DNA of 8,561 nt from an uncultured Bacteroides sp. (GCA_947071285.1 CAMTFK010000193.1:1-8561), one strand, 5' to 3'; shown: positions 1 to 7,501, counted from the stretch's first letter. Numbers and translations: made by a program. The notes: generated by a model not told the origin, from the letters alone.

Positions 1-1
1 A

Positions 2-2578
2 CAGAACAATGGTAGTGTGAGCGGAGCCGACTTCGCCAACCGTGCGGTAGATATCGACCCTAATGATATTGAAAGTATCAATATTTTGAAAGGACAAGCT
101 GCTTCTGCACTTTATGGTATCCGTGCTTCCAATGGTGTGATTATCATCACAACCAAAAGTGGTAAAGGGCTGGAAAAAGGCAAACCGCAGGTTAGCTTCT
201 CGTCTAATGTCAGCTTCGATGTAGTCGGTCGTCTGCCGGAGTTCCAGAAAACATACGCACAAGGTTCGGGTGGAGTATTCAGCACTACTTCGGGAACGTC
301 TTGGGGACCTAAGATTTCCGAACTTCCAAACGACGCAACGTATGGAGGTAACACGGATAACGAATACACGCAGAAGTTCGGTAAGCAACAGGGAAAATAT
401 TATGTTCCCCAACGTGCAGCAGCCGGTCTTGACCCGTGGGCTACTCCACAGGCGTATGACAATGCAAAAGACTTCTTCGACACAGGAATCACTTGGAGCA
501 ACTCACTGAATGTAGCGCAGATGCTCGACAAAAGCTCCTACTCTATCTCATTGGGAAATACACATCAGGACGGTATTATCTCAAGCACTGGTATGGACAG
601 ATATAATGTAAAGGTTAGCGCCGACACCAAACTGACCAACAACTGGAGTTCCGGATTTACAGCTAACTATATCACTACTTCTATCGACAAGGCAGTGACT
701 TCCGGTAACGGTCTGTTAAGAACGGTTTACGCAGCTCCTCCCAGCTATGATCTTGCAGGGATTCCAAGTCACGTAGACGGTAACCCGTACACACAGAATT
801 CTTTCCGTGGTAGCTTTGACAACGCTTATTGGGCGATGGAAAACAACAAATTCACAGAAGATACCAACCGTTTCTTCGGAAATGTATACGCAAGCTATCA
901 GACTGATTTCGGTACAACTAACCACAAGTTGAACGCAAAATACATGGTCGGCGTGGATGCTTACACCACTCACTATGTAGACAGCTACGGATACGGTAGT
1001 AACACGGGTGGCGGTCGCGGGCAAATCGAAAACTACGGTTGGACGAACGCTACATACAACTCTTTGCTGACCATCAACTATGACTGGCGCATCAACGAGG
1101 ACTGGGGATTGAATGCTGTATTGGGTAACGAAATTATCCAAAGTAACAGAAAGAAGTATTATGAATATGGTACGAACTACAACTTCCCGGGATGGAACCA
1201 CATCAACAACGCCACTACTCAACAGACAGAGGAAGAGACGTGGAAAAACCGTACAGTGGGATTCTTCGGTAACGTATCGGCTTCTTACAAAAATATGCTT
1301 TATCTGACCCTCACCGGACGTCAGGACTACGTATCTAATATGCCACGCAACAACCGCTCGTTCTTCTATCCTTCTATTTCGGCAGGCTTCATCCTGACGG
1401 AACTGGATGCATTGAAAAACAATGTTGTTAATCACGCTAAATTGAGAGTATCTTATGCGGAAGTAGGACAAGCAGGGGATTTCCTCGAAAACTACTACTC
1501 AACTCCGACCTATGGAGGTGGCTTTTACACACTGACTCCGATCATGTATCCGATGAAAGGTACTACTGCCTATACTCCGTACTACACGATTTTCGACCCG
1601 AAACTGAAACCGCAGAACACACGTTCGTATGAAGTGGGTACTGACGTGAACTTCCTCGATAACTTAATCACATTCAGTTATACGTACTCACGCCAGAATG
1701 TAAAAGACCAGATTTTTGAAGTGCCTTTGGCTTCTTCTACCGGTGCCAGCAAACTGCTCACCAACGGTGGTAAGATTCATACCAACACGCACGAATTCAC
1801 TCTCGGCTTCAACCCCATCCGGACGAAAAATATCAACTGGGATTTTGCATTCAACTGGACGAAGATCGATAACTACGTAGATGAACTGGCACCGGGTGTA
1901 GAAAATATCTCTCTGGGTGGTTATGTTACTCCGCAGGTACGTGCTTCGGCAGGTGAGAAATTCCCTGTTATCTATGGTGTAGGTTTCAAGAGAGATGAAA
2001 ACGGTAATCGTCTGGTAGACGAAAACGGTCTTCCTATCGCTGGTGAAGCACAGGTAATCGGTAAGGTTTCTCCGGACTTCCTGATGGGTTTCAACACCAC
2101 ATTACGCTTATGGAAGTGTACAATCAGCGCAGTACTCGACTGGAAACAGGGTGGCCAGATGTACAGCAGAACAACCGGACTGGCAGACTACTACGGTGTC
2201 AGCAAGAGAACGGAAAACCGCGAAGGTACCATCATCTTCGACGGATACAAAACCGATGGAACTAAAAATGATATCGCTATCACAGGTGCAAACGCACAAC
2301 AGGTATTTTACAGCCGCCTGAACGATATTGACGAATCTTCTGTATATGACAATTCTTTCATCAAACTGCGTGAAGTGGCTGTCAACTACAAAATTCTTCA
2401 AAAACGTTCGATAGAACTTTCTGTAAACGCATTTGCCAGAAATATCCTGATCTGGGCTCAATTGCCTGACCTCGATCCGGAAGCCAGTCAGGGTAACAAC
2501 AACATGGCAGGAGCATTTGAAGATTATTCAATGCCGCAAACAGCTAGTTTCGGCTTTGGTTTCAACATTAAATTTTAA
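2..2578 (+). CDS. SusC/RagA-family TonB-dependent outer-membrane transporter (5' end missing)
   Basis: This encodes the beta-barrel transporter of a SusCD nutrient-uptake complex, which imports a ligand across the outer membrane using TonB-derived energy. The reading frame is open to the left edge. The first in-frame GTG at 17 is internal and not a start, because the plug domain is already under way. The segment at about 65-163 (DIESINILKGQAAS, then ALYG, RASNGVIIITTK) is the classic end of the SusC plug domain. The rest is barrel sequence rich in aromatic and Asn/Gly/Thr residues, ending in Phe (FGFGFNIKF), the usual terminal aromatic signal for barrel assembly. Of the 858 residues present, I estimate 150-220 are missing at the N-terminus: signal peptide, carboxypeptidase-regulatory-like domain and early plug. 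The frame is intact to the TAA. A susD-like gene follows after 11 bases, so the two are almost certainly co-transcribed. The substrate is unknown; no glycoside hydrolase or sigma/anti-sigma gene lies in the window. Confidence 0.96.
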   Translation, partial: QNNGSVSGADFANRAVDIDPNDIESINILKGQAASALYGIRASNGVIIITTKSGKGLEKGKPQVSFSSNVSFDVVGRLPEFQKTYAQGSGGVFSTTSGTSWGPKISELPNDATYGGNTDNEYTQKFGKQQGKYYVPQRAAAGLDPWATPQAYDNAKDFFDTGITWSNSLNVAQMLDKSSYSISLGNTHQDGIISSTGMDRYNVKVSADTKLTNNWSSGFTANYITTSIDKAVTSGNGLLRTVYAAPPSYDLAGIPSHVDGNPYTQNSFRGSFDNAYWAMENNKFTEDTNRFFGNVYASYQTDFGTTNHKLNAKYMVGVDAYTTHYVDSYGYGSNTGGGRGQIENYGWTNATYNSLLTINYDWRINEDWGLNAVLGNEIIQSNRKKYYEYGTNYNFPGWNHINNATTQQTEEETWKNRTVGFFGNVSASYKNMLYLTLTGRQDYVSNMPRNNRSFFYPSISAGFILTELDALKNNVVNHAKLRVSYAEVGQAGDFLENYYSTPTYGGGFYTLTPIMYPMKGTTAYTPYYTIFDPKLKPQNTRSYEVGTDVNFLDNLITFSYTYSRQNVKDQIFEVPLASSTGASKLLTNGGKIHTNTHEFTLGFNPIRTKNINWDFAFNWTKIDNYVDELAPGVENISLGGYVTPQVRASAGEKFPVIYGVGFKRDENGNRLVDENGLPIAGEAQVIGKVSPDFLMGFNTTLRLWKCTISAVLDWKQGGQMYSRTTGLADYYGVSKRTENREGTIIFDGYKTDGTKNDIAITGANAQQVFYSRLNDIDESSVYDNSFIKLREVAVNYKILQKRSIELSVNAFARNILIWAQLPDLDPEASQGNNNMAGAFEDYSMPQTASFGFGFNIKF

Positions 2579-2589
2579 TCTGCAAGACA

Positions 2590-4203
2590 ATGAAAAAATA
2601 TAAATCAATAGGAAAATTGCTGGCAGTTTCTTTCTTGACTGCTGCCATTGCTTCTGCTTGTACGGAAGACGCAATGGATAAAATCAATGAAAACCCTAAC
2701 AATCCTCTGGATGCGCCTGCAAAATTTTTGATTACAGACTTAGGGGTAAGCACTGCATTCAGCACTGTGGGAGGGGATTTCTCGCTCTATTCTTCTGTTT
2801 ACATTGAACACGAAACGGGTATATCCAACCAGCTTTACCGGGCGGAAGTACGTAGCGGAGAGCCTACAACGGCTACTACCTACAACAACGCATGGATCAA
2901 CGTGTATTCAAATATCAAGAACGCTAAAATCGTTATCAAGAAGTGTGAAGAAGATCCTTCGGAAAAAGGAAACGTAGTGACGGAAGCAATTGCTAAAATC
3001 CTGCTCGCTTACAACGGAGCAGTGGCTGCCGATGTATTTGGAAATACACCGTACAGCCAGACTGGTATCCTCAATCCGGACGGCACACCAATGTATATGC
3101 AGCCCAAAATAGATACGCAGGAAAGCATTTATCAGGAAGTGATGCAGAATCTGGATGATGCCATCACTCTGCTGAATAACGGTACTGCCAAAGATGCAGG
3201 TCTGTCCGGCGCAGTCGGTTCTAAAGACTTGATCTACGGTTCAAACACCAGTACTCAAGCAAGTATGTGGCTCAAGACAGCTTATGCGTTAAAAGCACGC
3301 TATACAATGCGTCTGCTCAATAAAAGTGCCAATAAGACAACTGATCTTCAGAACATTCTTACTTATGTGAGCAAATCATTTGCTAATGCAAGTGAAGAAT
3401 GTAAACTGGCTGTTTATGACGCTGATTCGCAGTTGAATCCGCTTTGGTCATTCAGCTATAGCCGTAACAGTTTGGCAGCCAGTGCCAGTCTGATTGAAAA
3501 GTTTGTTGAGCGCAATGACCCCAGAGCACCACAAGCATTTCTGGAGCCCGATCCCACCGGCTATATTGCTTATGGATACGGAGGTACGCAAGCTACAGAC
3601 ATCGCAGGTATCAAAGCGGCTCCTAACGGAACTCCGCAAGAGTTGCAGAACAATTATGGTATGTCAATGATATCATGGGCAATGTCGGCTCCTACTCTTT
3701 TAATCAGTTATCACGAAGTGAAATTCCTCGAAGCAGAAGCATTATGCCGTTTGGGAGGCAGACTGAGTGAAGCTAAGAATGCTTTAAAAGCTGCAATCAC
3801 TGCCGGATTCGAGAATCTGGAAAACTCAATTATAGATGCCGCCGACACTTGGGTATATGATGGTGACAGCGATTTGGGGGCAGATGTAGCAGAAACCTAT
3901 TTCACGGATGAAGTAGAACCGTTATTCGATGCCAACCCTCTGCAAGAGACAATGATACAGAAGTATCTCGCCTTCTTCGGTGCATCCGGCGAATCACTGG
4001 AAGCCTATAACGACTACCGTCGTTTGAAAGGTGCAGGAGAAAACTTCATTGTACTGAAGAACCCGCTGAACAACAATAAGTTCCCATTGCGCTTCGGTTA
4101 TGGAGCAGACGACGTATTGGCAAATCCTGAAGTGAAAGCTGCTTTCGGTGATGGCCAGTATGTATATAGCGAAGCTGTCTGGTGGGCCGGCGGAAACAAA
4201 TAA
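2590..4203 (+). CDS. SusD/RagB-family nutrient-binding outer-membrane lipoprotein (SusD_2-like)
   Basis: This is the surface lipoprotein that caps the SusC barrel and captures ligand. The 537-residue length is normal for the family. The N-terminus has KK-Y-K, a hydrophobic stretch and the lipobox-like AIASAC, giving acylated Cys24 followed by TED. Residues 33-39 (NENPNNP) are the post-signal motif typical of the SusD_2 (PF12771-type) branch. DVFGNTPYS at 148-156 matches the conserved 'D.fGd.PYs' segment in the TPR-like helical part. YNDYRRL near 473-479 corresponds to the conserved 'W.dyRR' motif close to the C-terminus. The start is the ATG just after the lipoprotein-free spacer, and it gives a proper signal peptide. 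The gene ends with tandem stops TAATGA, then a series of hairpins, so it is probably the last gene of the operon. Ligand identity is not readable; SusD_2 proteins often sit in loci without polysaccharide-degrading enzymes, so peptides or other ligands are possible (inference). Confidence 0.95.
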   Translation: MKKYKSIGKLLAVSFLTAAIASACTEDAMDKINENPNNPLDAPAKFLITDLGVSTAFSTVGGDFSLYSSVYIEHETGISNQLYRAEVRSGEPTTATTYNNAWINVYSNIKNAKIVIKKCEEDPSEKGNVVTEAIAKILLAYNGAVAADVFGNTPYSQTGILNPDGTPMYMQPKIDTQESIYQEVMQNLDDAITLLNNGTAKDAGLSGAVGSKDLIYGSNTSTQASMWLKTAYALKARYTMRLLNKSANKTTDLQNILTYVSKSFANASEECKLAVYDADSQLNPLWSFSYSRNSLAASASLIEKFVERNDPRAPQAFLEPDPTGYIAYGYGGTQATDIAGIKAAPNGTPQELQNNYGMSMISWAMSAPTLLISYHEVKFLEAEALCRLGGRLSEAKNALKAAITAGFENLENSIIDAADTWVYDGDSDLGADVAETYFTDEVEPLFDANPLQETMIQKYLAFFGASGESLEAYNDYRRLKGAGENFIVLKNPLNNNKFPLRFGYGADDVLANPEVKAAFGDGQYVYSEAVWWAGGNK

Positions 4204-4214
4204 TGAACTTAAAA

Positions 4215-4230
4215 TCTCTCAAAGGAGAGA
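4215..4230 (+). repeat. Small hairpin just after susD-like gene
   Basis: TCTCTC (4215-4220) and GAGAGA (4225-4230) pair perfectly around the loop AAAG. It begins 11 bases after the susD-like stop. Flanking AAA and TTT can extend the stem across one mismatch. There is no long U-tract, so it is not a convincing terminator alone; it may protect the 3' end of the susCD transcript. Confidence 0.5.
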
Positions 4231-4237
4231 CTTTACA

Positions 4238-4258
4238 TAGAGTCGTTTCTGTACTCTA
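4238..4258 (+). repeat. Second small hairpin downstream of susD-like gene
   Basis: TAGAGT (4238-4243) pairs perfectly with ACTCTA (4253-4258) around a 9-base loop. It lies between the first hairpin and the strong terminator. A 6-bp stem can occur by chance; its position in a run of three hairpins is what makes it worth listing. Confidence 0.35.
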
Positions 4259-4279
4259 ACAAATTAACAGAGGCGAACA

Positions 4280-4316
4280 AAAATAGGCCAACCGTGAGGT
4301 TCGCCTATTTTATTTT
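4280..4316 (+). terminator. Intrinsic terminator of the susCD operon, probably bidirectional
   Basis: AAAATAGGC (4280-4288) pairs with GCCTATTTT (4303-4311). After one C-C mismatch, AACC (4290-4293) pairs with GGTT (4298-4301) around the loop GTGA. A T-rich tail (TTTTATTTTAT) follows on the plus strand, and a run of Ts follows on the minus strand too. It can therefore stop transcription from the susCD operon and also read-out from the convergent receiver gene, whose stop is about 170 bases away. An overlapping alternative stem (4271-4278 with 4299-4306) is described in the findings. Confidence 0.85.
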
Positions 4317-4486
4317 ATCCAATTTCATCAGATGAATGCTCAAATAATAATAGAGAAAAAGGAATATTCAACGGCATCTTTTATATACCATTTTTCTACC
4401 CGATCATACTCTTTTTCTACTTTATTCCGTATTTACCGTTTAAGCACCTTTTAAATAAATTTAAAAAATTCCCGTACCAATCAATT
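4317..4486. other. AT-rich convergent intergenic stretch
   Basis: No coding sequence, RNA gene or promoter could be supported here. The only structure seen is an all-A/T inverted repeat, TTTTAAAT (4449-4456) and ATTTAAAA (4459-4466) with a 2-base spacer, about 20 bases beyond the stop of the minus-strand receiver gene. It could help end that transcript, but an A/T-only stem is weak. Confidence 0.4.
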
Positions 4487-4885
4487 TCACCACTGCAAAT
4501 CGGGTAGATATTTGCTTAAAGTAGTGCGGAGAATACTCAAAGTAATAGGTTTCACCAACACTTCAGTTGCTCCTGCATTCATTGCGTTTTCCTTATCCGA
4601 GCTGAAAGCATAAGCTGTCTGCATGATAATAGGAATTTCGGTATTAGACTCACGAATTATCTTCGTTGCCTCCAACCCGTTCATCACCGGCATCTTGATA
4701 TCCATCAGCATTGCTTTGGTTCTTTCCTGATGCTGTTGAAACAACTCCACCATTTCCTGGCCATTTTTAGCCCACTCGATATCACACTTTTTGCCTATGA
4801 TAGCCTTGATTAATTTAAAGTTGCTGTCATCGTCTTCAGCTACTAAAATTAAGGGTCTGAATTCATTCATTTGTTCGCTTTCCAT
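4487..4885 (-). CDS. Stand-alone response-regulator receiver protein (CheY-like, no output domain)
   Basis: The 132-residue protein is a single receiver domain that should be phosphorylated on Asp by a histidine kinase. Visible residues are the acidic pair E17/D18 in LVAEDDDSN, the phospho-acceptor D62 in LMDIKMPVMNG, the switch Thr T90 in MQTAYAF, and the conserved Lys K112 in VKPIT. The sequence most resembles receiver domains attached to hybrid sensor kinases. The domain fills nearly the whole protein and there is no DNA-binding or enzymatic output domain. The ATG at 4885 gives a short tail before the domain; a second ATG at 4870 (Met6) would also keep it complete, so the exact start is uncertain. 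No kinase gene lies in the window, so the partner is unknown. It diverges from the ABC-F gene, with 118 bases between start codons. It probably acts in a phosphorelay or by protein-protein contact (inference). Confidence 0.92.
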   Translation of the reverse strand: MESEQMNEFRPLILVAEDDDSNFKLIKAIIGKKCDIEWAKNGQEMVELFQQHQERTKAMLMDIKMPVMNGLEATKIIRESNTEIPIIMQTAYAFSSDKENAMNAGATEVLVKPITLSILRTTLSKYLPDLQW

Positions 4886-4918
4886 ATCGCTTATATATTG
4901 TTTTTTTATCTGTTTTTT

Positions 4919-4930
4919 GAGATTAATCTC
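4919..4930. promoter_or_regulatory. Perfect 12-base palindrome in the divergent intergenic region
   Basis: GAGATTAATCTC is its own reverse complement and is flanked by A/T homopolymer runs. It sits between the divergent receiver and ABC-F genes, about 34 bases before the receiver start and about 44 bases upstream of the ABC-F -7 element. A dimeric regulator could bind here and affect either gene. No regulator is known from this sequence. Confidence 0.4.
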
Positions 4931-4973
4931 CCTTTTCAGCCCGCAAGTTATAAAAAAGATTCATATATTTCGC

Positions 4974-4981
4974 TATCTTTG
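4974..4981 (+). promoter_or_regulatory. Bacteroides -7 promoter element for the ABC-F gene
   Basis: TATCTTTG matches the Bacteroides primary-sigma -7 consensus TAnnTTTG exactly and lies 22 bases before the ABC-F start codon, implying a leader of about 15 bases. I see no clear TTTG at the -33 position. No comparable element was found for the divergent receiver gene. Confidence 0.65.
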
Positions 4982-5003
4982 CGCCTCAATTTAAAAGAAT
5001 AGT

Positions 5004-6641
5004 ATGATTTCTGTTGACGGACTAGCCGTAGAGTTTGGCGGCACTACTTTATTTAGTGATATTTCTTTCGTAATTAATGAAAAAGACCGCATCGCACTGA
5101 TGGGTAAAAATGGGGCGGGAAAAAGTACGCTGCTGAAAATTTTGGCAGGCACACGACAACCGACACGTGGAAAAGTTTCCGCGCCCAAAGATTGCGTAGT
5201 AGCCTATCTGCCTCAACATCTGATGACGGAAGACGGAAGAACAGTGTTTGACGAAACGGCACAAGCTTTTTCACATCTACATGAAATGGAAGCGCAGATT
5301 GAAAAACTGAACAAAGAGCTCGAGACACGGACGGACTACGAGAGCGACAGTTACATGGCGCTGATTGAAGAAGTGTCTGCCTTGAGCGAGAAGTTTTATT
5401 CGATTGACGCAACTAATTATGAAGAGGATGTGGAAAAGGCATTGCTCGGATTAGGGTTCACCCGGAGCGATTTTCAACGCCAGACGAGTGATTTCAGCGG
5501 TGGATGGCGGATGCGCATCGAGCTCGCTAAGTTGCTGTTGCAGAAACCGGACGTACTCTTGCTCGATGAGCCGACGAATCATCTGGATATTGAATCTATT
5601 CAATGGTTGGAAGATTTCCTTATTAATAACGGGAAAGCAGTTATCGTAATCAGCCACGACCGCAAATTCGTGGATAATATTACAACACGCACCATCGAAG
5701 TGACGATGGGACGTATTTATGATTATAAGGTGAACTATTCCCAATATCTGCAACTGCGTAAGGATCGCCGCGAACAGCAGCAGAAGGCATACGACGAGCA
5801 GCAGAAGTTTATTGCTGAAACGAAGGAGTTCATCGAACGATTCAAAGGAACATATTCAAAGACGTTGCAGGTACAGAGCCGCGTCAAAATGCTGGAAAAG
5901 CTGGAATTGCTCGAAGTCGATGAGGAGGATACTTCTGCATTGCGACTGAAATTCCCGCCTTCACCCCGTTCGGGCAGTTATCCGGTTATCATGGAGGGTG
6001 TTGGAAAGGCATACGGAGAGAAAGTGGTGTTCCGCAACGCCAATCTGACGATTGAGCGTGGTGATAAAGTAGCTTTTGTCGGTAAAAACGGTGAAGGTAA
6101 ATCTACACTCGTGAAATGTATCATGAAGGAAATCGAACATGACGGTACACTGACTCTAGGACATAATGTACAAATCGGATATTTCGCTCAAAATCAGGCT
6201 TCGTTGATGGATGAAAACCTGACAGTTTTCCAAACGATTGATGATGTAGCCAAGGGGGATATCCGGAACAAGATTCGTGATTTACTGGGTGCCTTCATGT
6301 TTGGTGGTCCCGAGGAATCAATGAAGAAGGTGAAAGTACTTTCGGGTGGGGAGCGTACCCGCCTTGCCATGATTAAATTGCTGTTGGAACCTGTCAACCT
6401 CCTGATCCTGGATGAGCCGACGAATCATCTGGACATGAAAACGAAAGATATCCTGAAACAGGCATTGCTGGATTTTGACGGCACGCTGATTGTTGTTTCA
6501 CACGACCGTGACTTCCTCGACGGACTGGTGACCAAGGTATATGAGTTCGGTAATCAAAAGGTGACGGAACATCTTTGCGGCATCTACGAGTTCCTCGAAA
6601 AGAAAAAAATGGATTCGTTGCAAGAACTGGAAAAGAAATAA
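5004..6641 (+). CDS. ABC-F family ATPase (ribosome-associated type)
   Basis: The protein has two ATP-binding cassettes in one chain and no membrane segments, as in ABC-F proteins, which bind the ribosomal E site to modulate translation rather than transport. In cassette 1, Walker A is GKNGAGKST (34-42), the signature is FSGGW (164-168), and Walker B runs into DEPTNHLD (188-195), followed by the switch His in ISHDR. A charged Arg/Gln/Lys-rich linker (about residues 248-300, with RKDRREQQQKAYDEQQK) corresponds to the P-site tRNA interaction motif region. Cassette 2 has GKNGEGKST, LSGGERTRLA and a second DEPTNHLD, then VSHDRDF. The C-terminus is Lys-rich and short. The 545-residue length is like EttA/YbiT-type members. 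Its own -7 element precedes it. Whether it is a housekeeping translation factor or an antibiotic-resistance type cannot be told here; the setting suggests housekeeping. A 23-base perfect repeat links the two cassettes (see findings). Confidence 0.95.
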   Translation: MISVDGLAVEFGGTTLFSDISFVINEKDRIALMGKNGAGKSTLLKILAGTRQPTRGKVSAPKDCVVAYLPQHLMTEDGRTVFDETAQAFSHLHEMEAQIEKLNKELETRTDYESDSYMALIEEVSALSEKFYSIDATNYEEDVEKALLGLGFTRSDFQRQTSDFSGGWRMRIELAKLLLQKPDVLLLDEPTNHLDIESIQWLEDFLINNGKAVIVISHDRKFVDNITTRTIEVTMGRIYDYKVNYSQYLQLRKDRREQQQKAYDEQQKFIAETKEFIERFKGTYSKTLQVQSRVKMLEKLELLEVDEEDTSALRLKFPPSPRSGSYPVIMEGVGKAYGEKVVFRNANLTIERGDKVAFVGKNGEGKSTLVKCIMKEIEHDGTLTLGHNVQIGYFAQNQASLMDENLTVFQTIDDVAKGDIRNKIRDLLGAFMFGGPEESMKKVKVLSGGERTRLAMIKLLLEPVNLLILDEPTNHLDMKTKDILKQALLDFDGTLIVVSHDRDFLDGLVTKVYEFGNQKVTEHLCGIYEFLEKKKMDSLQELEKK

Positions 6642-6689
6642 TAAATAATAAAAAGAGGGTATCGGCTGCAGGCGGAATAAAAGTATTTG

Positions 6690-6697
6690 TATATTTG
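6690..6697 (+). promoter_or_regulatory. Bacteroides -7 promoter element for the kinase/small-protein genes
   Basis: TATATTTG matches TAnnTTTG exactly, 32 bases before the start codon of the zeta-like gene, giving an expected leader of about 25 bases. No good TTTG is seen at -33. No clear terminator was found between the ABC-F stop and this site, so read-through from ABC-F remains possible. Confidence 0.6.
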
Positions 6698-6729
6698 CAA
6701 CATCATTTATAACAGGCAGTTAGAAAAAA

Positions 6730-7311
6730 ATGGATGAAACAAGGCAGTTATACATTATAAGCGGATGTAACGGAGCTGGTAAAACAACAGCTTCCTACAC
6801 TGTACTGCCTGAAATTTTATTATGCAAAGAGTTCGTTAATGCGGATGAAATCGCCAAAGGTTTATCACCGTTCAATCCGGAAAGTATGGCTATAGAAGCC
6901 GGCCGTCTGATGTTGAAACGTATTAATGAACTATTAGCTGCTAAAGTAAGTTTCTCTATTGAAACAACATTGGCAACCCGTTCATACACCCGGCTCATTC
7001 AAAGAGCACAAAATGCCGGATATAAAGTCAGCTTGATTTATTTCTGGCTGAATTCTCCGGAACTTGCCGTCAACCGTGTGTTACAACGGGTCAATGAAGG
7101 GGGACATAATGTACCGATGGACGTTATCTACCGCCGATATCAGGCAGGCATTAACAATCTGTTTCAGATTTATATGCCGCGTGTAGACTATTGGCTGTTA
7201 GCCGATAACAGTATTTCTCCTCGAGTAATTGTAGCCGAAGGTTACCAACATGGCGAGGATCGAATATATGAACTTGAACTTTTTAAATGCATCAAGAATT
7301 ATGTCAAATAA
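6730..7311 (+). CDS. Zeta-toxin/COG4185-like P-loop kinase
   Basis: The 193-residue protein is a P-loop NTPase of the zeta-toxin-like group, whose characterised members phosphorylate small substrates such as UDP-N-acetylglucosamine. Walker A is GCNGAGKTT (12-20). FVNADEIAKGLSP (35-47) is the family motif; D39 aligns with the catalytic Asp of zeta toxins by position (inference). FSIETTLA (75-82) and the Arg-rich RVLQRVNEGGHNVP then IYRRY (116-137) are further hallmarks, the latter supplying phosphate-binding arginines. It is shorter than epsilon-zeta/PezT toxins (about 250-290) but normal for the stand-alone COG4185 form. The substrate is not known for this branch, so toxicity is not established. 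The start ATG follows an A-run after the -7 element; a 9-base direct repeat flanks it. The 3' end overlaps the next gene by 11 bases, which suggests translational coupling to a partner. Confidence 0.88.
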   Translation: MDETRQLYIISGCNGAGKTTASYTVLPEILLCKEFVNADEIAKGLSPFNPESMAIEAGRLMLKRINELLAAKVSFSIETTLATRSYTRLIQRAQNAGYKVSLIYFWLNSPELAVNRVLQRVNEGGHNVPMDVIYRRYQAGINNLFQIYMPRVDYWLLADNSISPRVIVAEGYQHGEDRIYELELFKCIKNYVK

Positions 7312-7501
7312 TGAAATGCAAGAATTGAGCGATAAATTACGACGCGGTCTTCAGCTGGCAGAAAAGCGATTGCTGGAAAAAAATGCTCGCAATGGTAAAC
7401 TCCTTAGTCAGGGAACACCAGATGGAAAAGTAATTTATGTATCAGCAACAGAATTGCTGGAACGTTTGCAAGAAAAAGAAAAGGAATCAATAAAAAAATA
7501 A
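7301..7501 (+). CDS. Small partner protein of the zeta-like kinase, candidate antitoxin
   Basis: This 66-residue protein starts at the ATG inside the last codons of the kinase gene (ATGTCAAATAA). An upstream in-frame ATG at 7250 would add 17 residues but overlap the kinase by 62 bases; a later ATG at 7316 is also possible. The N-terminal half is highly charged and predicted helical (LSDKLRRGLQLAEKRLLEKNA). Then comes a short strand-turn-strand segment (TPDGKVIYVSATELLERL) and a Lys/Glu-rich tail. That pattern, a helix followed by 'DGKv..v...el', is what I would expect of small proteins paired with COG4185 kinases, but I recall this only generally and give it low weight. Neutralising the kinase is inference; no DNA-binding motif is evident. 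Transcription would come from 6690, unless the gene has a promoter I cannot see. The next gene starts 17 bases on. Confidence 0.72.
   Translation: MSNNEMQELSDKLRRGLQLAEKRLLEKNARNGKLLSQGTPDGKVIYVSATELLERLQEKEKESIKK

Noticed and set aside
17..19. GTG as the start of the susC-like protein
   Set aside because: Plug-domain sequence is already in progress and the frame is open upstream, so the gene is simply cut by the window edge.
716..1471. Long open frame (251 residues) on the minus strand inside the susC-like gene
   Set aside because: It is antisense to a well-supported barrel gene, shows no domain or signal motif, and is a by-product of codon bias.
4791..4994. 67-residue plus-strand frame crossing the receiver gene start and intergenic region
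   Set aside because: Most of it is antisense to the receiver gene; the hydrophobic appearance comes from translating an A/T-rich promoter region.
7250..7300. Longer N-terminus for the small partner protein
   Set aside because: It would overlap the kinase by 62 bases, and the added residues are just another frame of kinase codons; the 7301 start gives a typical short coupling overlap.
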